Origin: Eukaryota sp. TZLM1-RC | Taxonomy: Eukaryota > Metamonada: BaSk clade | Assembly: GCA_040285825.1 (NCBI GenBank) | Contig: JAUPSS010000012.1 | Location: 558,001 to 622,000 of the forward strand | Reading direction: 5' to 3' | Length of the DNA: 64,000 nt | Shown here: positions 52,996-62,460 of the stretch, one piece after another | Layout of the letters: each line of letters opens with the position of its first letter | How positions within the stretch are numbered: position 1 is the first letter of the stretch | Made by a program: the position numbers and the translations under genes | Notes under the pieces: model-generated | What the model was told of the DNA's origin: nothing | Seen by the model: only the letters and a program-made list of their open reading frames with translations | Databases searched by the model: none

Positions 52996-53640
52996 CTAGA
53001 ATTCAATATCCTCCAAACAAGCGTCACTATTACTGAACCTACTCACAGCATTACGTTCATATTCTACACCAATAGCTAAAAGCGCCTTTGAAATCAATGT
53101 TGGAATAGACTTGAAAATGCAGAAAACAATTCTATTTATCCAGAAAGTGGAGTTCATTGTTTTACCAGACCTATTCAGTAACACTTTTTTGAAATTTTCA
53201 AAAAAGTGCAACCCTGAAGGTCCAATATTGCCAAAAAGAGAAATTGCAAACGGCACAAACTGATATTTCACATGTTCCACTCTACCTAACTGTGCCAAAG
53301 GTTCTTCATATTTTTTTATCTTCTTTTTTTCGGCGTTAAAATTACAGAAATGTCATCCATATATGCTACAATATCTATTTCTGGGAATTTTTCTTTCAAT
53401 TCGCACATTAATGGATGAATTGCCAGACAAAAGAAAAAAGGACCAAGTGGATCACCTTGTTTAACACCTGAAGACGAAAACAGGTCAAAGTTTTCATAGA
53501 CCAATGTGGATGATTTTCCATAAAATGAATAGAAAAAGGCTCAACTTCAGGAAAATGCTTTTGCAGCAAAGGTAAAATGGAAGAACGAGATACAGAATTG
53601 AAAGCATTCTTAAAATCTAAATTGAAGATGTTCTATAAAG
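52996..53640 (-). mobile_element. LINE type B with internal deletion, duplicate copy
   Basis: Same structure as 44698-45240 but with the natural end kept: ...ALLAIGVEYERNAVSRFSN and DACLEDIEF-stop at 52996. The shared deletion shows that it predates the segmental duplication. Confidence 0.87.
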
Positions 53641-54225
53641 TTAACCGTAATCTTTAAACGTTAATTCATTTAAAATAATTATTTAGAAAGCAACATTACC
53701 CGTAATTACACATATACGATTTACTCATTCAAGTGCTGATGCTCTATCAAAATGGCTCATAATTTGAAATTTGTGTTTCATTCTCTCCTCAGTTCATTTC
53801 AAAAACACAGGGAATGTTGGTTCAATAAATTGAGTGCTATTAAGTCTGGGTACTGAAATACAAGAAATATTTTTGATTTTGACTCAAAAATGAATTATGT
53901 TTTTATAACTACAGAAAAAAACCCAACTGAGCAAACTCCAGTCAATCTTTATAATCCTGTAAAATGGAAACTACAAAAAAATATTACTTAGTATTAATTA
54001 ATAAGAAGTAATTCCACTAAACATTCATTAAGATGAATGCCAACTCAACAAATCCAATTTATTCCTTGGATTGTGATCTCGTGTTTTATAACCATGTGTC
54101 AATTGCTGAATTTCCTCAAAAGAGTTTCGCAACAAATATTTGTAACAATAAGAAGAAAAATTGTTTCAACCTCCTTACATAATTGAATTGTTTTATTGAA
54201 CTACAACACTTAATAAAATTCAAAT
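53636..54225 (-). repeat. Dispersed repeat R, copy 3
   Basis: Near-identical to 45238-45830; inverted relative to 38551-39170. Confidence 0.85.
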
Positions 54226-54234
54226 TGACAAAAA

Positions 54235-54515
54235 CTAATTCTCATTTGGCACATTACAGAAGACAACGTCAACAGCAGCTTTAGAGTCCGCAACCCTATC
54301 GCATTATATATCACCCCTGTCATCAACTAAAAATATTCAATGACAGTTCATCTTTCACCAGAGGCTCTTTAATACACCAGATTCAGGCAGTTCATGCCAT
54401 ATTGAACACAGTGCCTCTAACAGCATCATGTTATGAAGAACAATCAGTTATCAATTCCGAACAATTCAGAGCATGATGCAAAAGTGAGCTGTGGTGAATT
54501 TGAATACACTTTTTA
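54235..54515 (-). pseudogene. Decayed LINE type A CCHC region, duplicate copy
   Basis: Duplicate of 45850-46130, with the same internal stops. Confidence 0.65.
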
Positions 54516-54817
54516 GTGATAATTGATCAATAGGAATGTTCAAACATATTTATGCAAAAAAATAAAATAGTCTATAACATATAACAACAAATATAAGATA
54601 AGGTAACCGATGAAAACTCATTCGCAATGGTTCATGCATATGTTCTGAAACATTGTGGAAGTTGTGAAACAGCAGGGTTTTTCAAATATAAACAAAAACT
54701 AAGCTTTTTAAATAGACTCATCTACCTTAATAAACAATCACAGGGTTTTTGGTGAAATTTTAAGGTAGGGTTTATTTTTGGAGAAAATAATAATAGCATT
54801 TGAATCACAAAATACTG

Positions 54818-56094
54818 TGACGGGCAATTGGTCATTTGATAGAGTTCTCACATTCATGCTGCCTACACTGTCTTTGGTCAACGCAGCTGGCATGAACATG
54901 TAAGAATCCTGCTGTGCCTTACACAGCCTATATTTGGAATCTCTTAGTTCAAGATAACAGGATTGTTGATTTATAAATTGGTCATCAATAAGAACAATGT
55001 TGAAATTCTTGGATCGGAATAAATCAGGCTTAAAATATAATTGGAGCATTGTAGTTAGTGTACAGTTTTTACTACTACTACTAGTGAAAACATCTTCCAA
55101 ATTATTAAATACAGATTCACAATCAGTTTCACCGTAAAGAAACAGAGTAGCTGCCTCTAAAGATAGATTTCGGTGGTCTTTCTCCACAACAGTTGCCAAT
55201 GTAAAACAATCTGAATTATCATCATCTTCATCATGTTGCAACAATAGTCGCGATTGAGGAATTTTGATATACTCAGCAACAGTATCATTATCCCAAACCA
55301 AATTTCGATCGTCAAAAGATAACATCTTACTTATGAAGAAAAAAAGACCATATTCTACCAACTGCTAGTTGCTCATCATCAGACAATGCTTCAAAACTGT
55401 GAGACAGCAAAAATTCTCCCATACTCGTAAACCATGAATCAAATTGAAGGACGGAATCTGGGGATTTTTCAACTAAAGAAATAAATAACTCATGTGTGAG
55501 ATACTCGCTGGTGGAAAAACGGTTAGCCAAATCATTTCTACCCGAAAAATAACAACAACAATATGTCAATAAAAATCCATGCGCTGCAAAAGTAGACCCG
55601 GAATCCTCAGCCAATGCCTGTTGATAGGAAATCAACGAGAGATCCAAACAGTGTGCTCTCCTGGAATGCAAATTTTGAGCAAAATAACGGAATGTATCCC
55701 CTAGAATAGTGAAGAACTGAGAAATTTGACGTTCTTTAACAAAACCTTCAGGCACATCGTAATCTCCAAATTTTTCAACAATTTTGCCACTGTTGTTAAA
55801 AATACAAATGGCTTCATCTATAAGTTTTTCAACTTCGAATCCCTCTTTTGCACAAATTTTCAAAAACGAACATTGAAGCTGACTATATAATAATTCTGAA
55901 GGAAGATTTTCGCTAGTACATCGGATTAAAAAATAGAGATCAAAAGCATCTTTTGGTTGAATTTTAATTTTACCTCTTCGATTAAGAAATAACTTGCGAA
56001 TAACCTTTATAAAAACAGAATGAAACCATGCTTCGCTTCCAGAATCCCAAAGAAGACGAAAAGCATTCATAATAGTTGATTCGCCAGAGTTGGT
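54818..56094. repeat. 1,277-bp tandem duplication, unit 1
   Basis: Direct repeat of 56095-57371; both begin TGACGGGCAATTGG. The units differ at only a few bases (for example AAATCAGG/AACTCAGG) plus compensating homopolymer changes. Confidence 0.95.
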
Positions 56095-57371
56095 TGACGG
56101 GCAATTGGTCATTTGATAGAGTTCTCACATTCATGCTGCCTACACTGTCTTTGGTCAACGCAGCTGGCATGAACATGTAAGAATCCTGCTGTGCCTTACA
56201 CAGCCTATATTTGGAATCTCTTAGTTCAAGATAACAGGATTGTTGATTTATAAATTGGTCATCAATAAGAACAATGTTGAAATTCTTGGATCGGAATAAC
56301 TCAGGCTTAAAATATAATTGGAGCATTGTAGTTAGTGTACAGTTTTTACTACTACTACTAGTGAAAACATCTTCCAAATTATTAAATACAGATTCACAAT
56401 CAGTTTCACCGTAAAGAAACAGAGTAGCTGCCTCTAAAGATAGATTTCGGTGGTCTTTCTCCACAACAGTTGCCAATGTAAAACAATCTGAATTATCATC
56501 ATCTTCATCATGTTGCAACAATAGTCGCGATTGAGGAATTTTGATATACTCAGCAACAGTATCATTATCCCAAACCAAATTTCGATCGTCAAAAGATAAC
56601 ATCTTACTTATGAAGAAAAAAGACCATATTCTACCAACTGCTAGTTGCTCATCATCAGACAATGCTTCAAAACTGTGAGACAGCAAAAATTCTCCCATAC
56701 TCGTAAACCATGAATCAAATTGAAGGACGGAATCTGGGGATTTTTCAACTAAAGAAATAAATAACTCATGTGTGAGATACTCGCTGGTGGAAAAACGGTT
56801 AGCCAAATCATTTCTACCCGAAAAATAACAACAACAATATGTCAATAAAAATCCATGCGCTGCAAAAAGTAGACCCGGAATCCTCAGCCAATGCCTGTTG
56901 ATAGGAAATCAACGAGAGATCCAAACAGTGTGCTCTCCTGGAATGCAAATTTTGAGCAAAATAACGGAATGTATCCCCTAGAATAGTGAAGAACTGAGAA
57001 ATTTGACGTTCTTTAACAAAACCTTCAGGCACATCGTAATCTCCAAATTTTTCAACAATTTTGCCACTGTTGTTAAAAATACAAATGGCTTCATCTATAA
57101 GTTTTTCAACTTCGAATCCCTCTTTTGCACAAATTTTCAAAAACGAACATTGAAGCTGACTATATAATAATTCTGAAGGAAGATTTTCGCTAGTACATCG
57201 GATTAAAAAATAGAGATCAAAAGCATCTTTTGGTTGAATTTTAATTTTACCTCTTCGATTAAGAAATAACTTTCGAATAACCTTTATAAAAACAGAATGA
57301 AACCATGCTTCGCTTCCAGAATCCCAAAGAAGACGAAAAGCATTCATAATAGTTGATTCGCCAGAGTTGGT
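56095..57371. repeat. 1,277-bp tandem duplication, unit 2
   Basis: The junction at 56095 reads GAGTTGGT/TGACGGG, joining the codons around LPV near the C-terminus to the STNSGES region of the same gene. The breakpoints share TGA as microhomology. Confidence 0.95.
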
Positions 57372-59091
57372 TGAAGAAGAACAAATTATTTCAGCAACAG
57401 TTCTATTTATACAAAATAGACCTGTACCAGCTCCAACAGCAGGGAGAATAATTCTGTTAAAACAAGGCAACTTTTCAAAATTAGAATGAAATCTTTCAGA
57501 AGTGAATAAATCAAGGGGAAATTGTTCTGATTTCCCAGTCACCGAAACAAGACAATAAAATAGAAATAGTCCTTTATCTCGATCGTTCAGTTTCTTCCAC
57601 ATTGAATCGAGCAAACTCTTAACTGTAGTCTCAGCTAAGGAAAAATTCTTCTTAAATAATGCAATTCCTATATATAAGAAATCTTTTTCAACATGTCGTC
57701 CTAGTTTTTTTGTTTAATTGATCACAACGTTTGTTCAAAGTAGAAATAAAATTGTCTCTATAAAGATTCATTTCATACGTGTATTTTTTGTATCGAAACA
57801 TCCTTTCTTTCAAGGCCGGTAACTTGTTTCCAATGTACACCAAATGAAAAAACTGAAAGTGTCTCTGGCTAAGTGTATTCATGAGTTTGTGTACATTGTT
57901 CAACGGCAAATCCTTACAAAATAAAACTACACTGTTAATATAGATAAGACTTTCATATACTTTGTCCGGGGTATCAGACACAAATTTCTCCAATTGATAA
58001 CAAACCACATTGTTTAATTTCGATAATGCAAAATAAATAGCAGTTGTTAGTCCAATACACGGTGATTTCCGTTGGACGCAAGTAACATATTTTCCTTTTG
58101 GTGATAAGTCGCTAAATTCTTGGCAAATGTCTTTCATTCCAGAATGTACTGGAACTGAATGATCACATTCATAAGAAAAAAGGCTTGGATGTACCCTACC
58201 TCCTTGAAAAAAATTTTCTAGAGCTTGAAGTGCATCTTCGTCGCTGGCGAAAGGTTGAAAATTAATGACAGAGAAATGTTGATTAGGCCCATTGAGAGCC
58301 GCATGTTTAAAAGGGAAGCGGTAATCGACAATGGGATCGTAAGTATTTAACAAATTGAAAATTAGGTTTGATAATTGACAAAATGAAATTTTGATTAAAT
58401 TACGCATATTAAAGTTTGCATCCATCTTATAAACATAACAAGGTTTACCATTAATAGGAGAAACTTGACTAGGAGCACAATTGATATCTTCCCTGGCTGA
58501 AACATGTAGTGCAGCTTTAATATTTGATAACTGAACAAGTTGTGCTTCATAAGTACTAAATAACGACTCAGATGCCGTATCAAAATACGTTACAAACGGA
58601 TATGCAAACAAATTGTAAACAAAATGAGAATACTGTTGCAATATTGATGTGAATTCCTCCGAATTGAACAAAACAGCACACCCACGGGTCTCCGAAACTG
58701 ATTTGGGCAAAACTGAAGGAAAATTTTTCAGAAAATGGGCTTTTTGACTTTTATCAAGGTCTCGAAAATGAACGGGCCTATTTTCAATGCGACTGAAGTA
58801 AGTTTGTATAAGGTTTTTGTAGAGCATAGGAATTGTATTCTTGATCATTAAGCGCTTGTCACTAACGAAGAACTCTATCATCCAAATAGATCTTTTCGAG
58901 GCTATATCAAAGAGATAATGAACACGAAAATCTGGTACGAAATTTAAATAGTAGGACATGGCACTGATGAGATTAATTTTATAAGGGTAAGGCTTCACAT
59001 CAAGGAGACTAGGGAGGTCAGCTAACTTGGTTTTCAAAGGCTCTATCTCAACAGTTTCTTCACTGTGCAAGATAATGTAAACAGCCTTCAC

Positions 59092-59726
59092 AATCGGAAA
59101 ATAATTCTTCTCAGTCCATTGACCCTTTGTAACAAATTGTCAGTACTGAAGTATTAGGTATGTTAATCATAAAACTAATCATAGAATTGATAAAACTCAA
59201 ATATTCACTCAGACGTTTTTTTCTCACAAAATCTTCTAATAATTGTGAAGTTGCTGTATTCACATGGTAGTTGTCCTTATCACAATGTTTGGAAACAAAA
59301 ACCAGACTTGTCTTGCACCATAATAACAGTGCTTCACATTTTTCATTTCGAAAAAGTAATTATTTAAATGATTAGTTATAAAAAAATCATATATAAATAT
59401 ATTAATAAGACTATATTAAGACTAGTTAAATCACATAAAAGGTTGTTGTCAACAAACATCCAAAAATCCAAAAACATGTAGACTATACAGAAACACGTAA
59501 TCAGGTCTTTCTTGACCATAATCATCTTACAACAGTTAAAAACAGAATGATTGATGATTAATTAGTCGTTTATGTGTTTATCAATAGAAACTCAAAATAA
59601 AGAGAATTACTCTCAATATTTGGTGGAGACTCTCAAATTGAAAATAATAATAATGATGAATGGAACCCTACAATAGCATTTGAATAACAAACAACAACTA
59701 CATCATCAAAGCCAACATTAGTTGTA
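59092..59726. other. Unique spacer between duplicated blocks
   Basis: No gene recognised; AT-rich. It separates the S2 block from the S3 block. Confidence 0.5.
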
Positions 59727-60640
59727 ACAAGGGTCTTAATGTTTCATCACTAACTTCATCATCTAGATCATCTGAACCTTAAGTTTTGGCATTGGTAAAT
59801 TTCAAGTTTAAATTGTGTTCAATCAACCAACTTAAGGTTAATGGTAAATTATATCATTTACATGTAAAAACATGATAATTAACTAAAACCCAAACCAGCG
59901 AAAATCATCCTTCATGAGAAATTTTAGTTAGTTTAATAATAAATAAATAATAAATAAGAATAAAGATTTCCACTCAAAACCATGTTCTAGGTTCAAATAC
60001 CACCACCTCCAACAAAATAACAGTAGAAATCCCAATGTTTGTGGGTTCAACTCCCAGTTGTCGGAAATCATATGGGGTAATCATAAGGGAATAGAGGGTG
60101 CAAATGTGATGAAAATCAGCAAGCTAAGGTCAATGAAATGTATAATGAAGTTTGCTGGACAATACAGGTGTGGAATGGAAACTGAATGTCCCAGGTATGA
60201 ATTTGAAGTAAAGTAGAATACAGTGTGGAGAACGATGGTGGTGAATATCAAGTATCTTTCTTGTTGAAATAAGCACGAGCACATCAAGAGAATGATCAAG
60301 AAAAAGAGTGATTATACCAGAGACACATTATATGGATGATACGAAAGTAGAGGGAATGAACTGAAAGAACTACACCAAGAATGAAGTGAGTTGGGTTTCA
60401 AAGAATATCTTGAAAGGATATCTGTAATGTTTACAGTTTCTGAAGGGTGTAAAAATATCCGATCGATCGGCTTGGACAGAAGATTCAAAACCTAATATCC
60501 GAGGGTCGTCTAGGTTATTTAGATTGTGCTACGTCAATAACAGGATTCTTGAACTTTATAGACAGAATAATCAAGGCTGACTATGTAAGTCTAAAAATAA
60601 TATGAAGTTATTGCTTCTTTGTTATTTAATATTTATTGAA
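59727..60640. repeat. Segmental duplication (matches 43372-44280), non-coding
   Basis: Second copy of the block described at 43372. Differences are mainly single-base homopolymer changes. Confidence 0.9.
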
Positions 60641-60658
60641 TTTTCACACTTAATTAAA

Positions 60659-61320
60659 TTAACTCATAACTAATGGGACGACTATCATTGAACCAAGATT
60701 TCCTCTACAAAAATCTTGATCTGCTTGCTGTCTAGCTAAAGCTTCTCTTATTCGATTGAAAAACCGAGGTAATCTATTAATAATGGCAAATTGAATCCGT
60801 GAACGCCATAAGCCAATATCAAAACTTTTCATTGTTTTTACTTGAACATTTTTTTGGAAATCATTCAAAAAAGTTTCTGCTTCATTTGATAATCTTCCAT
60901 TAATCGAAAATGGGAAAGCAATAAAAACCAGCTGTGTATTTCTATCAACATTAGCCTCCTCAGTATCTGTATCATATTTTCTATGTCTTTCTTTTGCTTT
61001 AAAATCAAGAACACTTACAGGACCAAGTTTTCCTCTGTGAACAACAGTATCATTTGCATCATTACATGAGACAAAGTCAAAAGTAGCTTCAGAATTATCA
61101 ATCCAATCACAGTATACAGCAACTTTATCACCAGAACCAAAATAATTCTGAGAACGTGTTTGCTTTAGCAGAGGCTCTTTGTTACACGATATGCTTACAG
61201 TTTGTGCTATATTGAAAAGAGTGTCTCTAACAGGATCATGTAATGAAGAACGATAAGTTATCAATTTAGAACAATTCAGAGCATGATGCAAAGTGAGCTG
61301 TGGTGAATTTGAATACACTT
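60659..61320 (-). mobile_element. LINE type A, intact endonuclease region
   Basis: The longest uninterrupted type A C-terminus. It runs from YSNSPQLTLHHALNC (second half of the CCHC motif) and SSLHDPVRDTLFNIAQ through GSGDKVAVYCDW and SVLDFKAKERHRKYD to WRSRIQFAIINRLPRF, with one late frame change near the C-terminus (61 kb copy reads DQDFCRGN). It also shows that the S1 junction at 44697 is derived. Confidence 0.85.
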
Positions 61321-61628
61321 TTTAGTGATAATTGATCAATAGGAATGTTCAAACATATTTATGCAAAAAATAAAATAGTCTATAACATATAACAACAAAT
61401 ATAAGATAAGGTAACCGATGAAAACTCATTCGCAATGGTTCATGCATATGTTCTGAAACATTGTGGAAGTTGTGAAACAGCAGGGTTTTTCAAATATAAA
61501 CAAAAACTAAGCTTTTTAAATAGACTCATCTACCTTAATAAACAATCACAGGGTTTTTGGTGAAATTTTAAGGTAGGGTTTATTTTTGGAGAAAATAATA
61601 ATAGCATTTGAATCACAAAATACTGTGA

Positions 61629-61768
61629 TGTTGTTGTCGAACTTAAATTGAATTAGTAGGTTTCATTGTATTTTTGACTGATGACGTGATACTCGTTTAT
61701 GAATCAGTTTTATTAATAAACTCAGATTTCTCTCTCTCCTTCGTGTGTTCATCTGCCTAACGGCATCA
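61629..61768. repeat. Left terminal repeat of the miniature LTR element
   Basis: 140 bp; the copy at 62321-62460 appears identical, which implies recent insertion. Confidence 0.92.
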
Positions 61769-62320
61769 ATAATTATTGGCCCTTCTTATTTCAGATGACT
61801 GTTCCCTCTGTTAACCTGACGTCTCTTTCTTCCATGAAAGTTGAAAGTGTTCTTCTGTTCCTATAGGAGTGAAAGATTTATTCTTCGGTGACTCCTAAGA
61901 AAGAGCTTGTTCCAGCAAGACTCTTGGTCGATTCTTTTCTGTTAGAGTCCCTATCTCTCCAGAAATCCGACGGCTGATCCAGTGACGATGTTCTTCTCAG
62001 ACATCTACAATCTGTCGTATCGTTCGCCATGTACGAAGATTTTTAGTCTGGCTATGTCAGAACTGATGCTTTATGTCCGTATTGGTGACGTCCGAGAACG
62101 TATGTCCTGTTACCTGCGACGTTTTTTTCCAGGTAAAGAGTAGGGCTTCCGGACTGAAGTTGCCAGACATAGCTTTTTCTGAACCGATTTGCCAGAGGAC
62201 TTCTTTTCGTAGGTATCCAACGTTCTCATACCATCGATGCACCGGAGAATTTAACAAACCCCATATCTCCCCTCTATTGAGCCAGTACTGTATTTGTCCT
62301 CAGAAAATGAGAAAAAGTAG

Positions 62321-62460
62321 TGTTGTTGTCGAACTTAAATTGAATTAGTAGGTTTCATTGTATTTTTGACTGATGACGTGATACTCGTTTATGAATCAGT
62401 TTTATTAATAAACTCAGATTTCTCTCTCTCCTTCGTGTGTTCATCTGCCTAACGGCATCA
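62321..62460. repeat. Right terminal repeat of the miniature LTR element
   Basis: Preceded by a purine-rich tract typical of plus-strand priming; followed by the GTGA target duplication. Confidence 0.92.

Larger units (their letters stand above)
54738..59091 (-). pseudogene. P-loop/TPR family protein, copy S2 (with internal tandem duplication)
   Basis: The best-preserved copy. Frame 57688-59091 (467 residues) is followed, after a one-base shift in a run of seven A near 57710, by 56814-57614 and then shorter frames to the stop at 54738. Without the tandem duplication the product would be about 1,025 residues. Features: a conserved Leu-rich N-terminal region; C-x-VPVHSGM then KYVTCVQRKSPCIGLTTAIY (about residues 325-352), which resembles a P-loop strand-loop-helix but with Leu-Thr-Thr in place of Gly-Lys-Thr; a following hydrophobic strand SVVLFCKDL; and a TPR-like LISYQQALAEDSGSTFAAHG in the last third. 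The N-terminal residue is encoded by GTG here where S1 has ATG, so the duplication breakpoint falls at the start codon. No family recognised. Confidence 0.78.
61629..62460. mobile_element. 832-bp miniature LTR element (TRIM-like)
   Basis: Two direct repeats of 140 bp (61629-61768 and 62321-62460) begin TGTTGTTGTCGAAC and end ACGGCATCA (TG...CA). They flank 552 bp without a retroviral-type ORF. GTGA occurs on both sides (61625-61628 and 62461-62464), and the empty site ACTGTGACGGG is preserved in S1 and S2, proving insertion. A purine-rich GAGAAAAAG lies just before the right repeat. A tRNA primer-binding site was not clearly identified. The internal part is GC-richer than its surroundings, like the Ty3 element at the left end of the window. 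Confidence 0.9.

Noticed and set aside
62057-62348. Overlapping frames inside the miniature LTR element
   Set aside because: Short, on both strands, reaching into the terminal repeat, and without gag or pol motifs.
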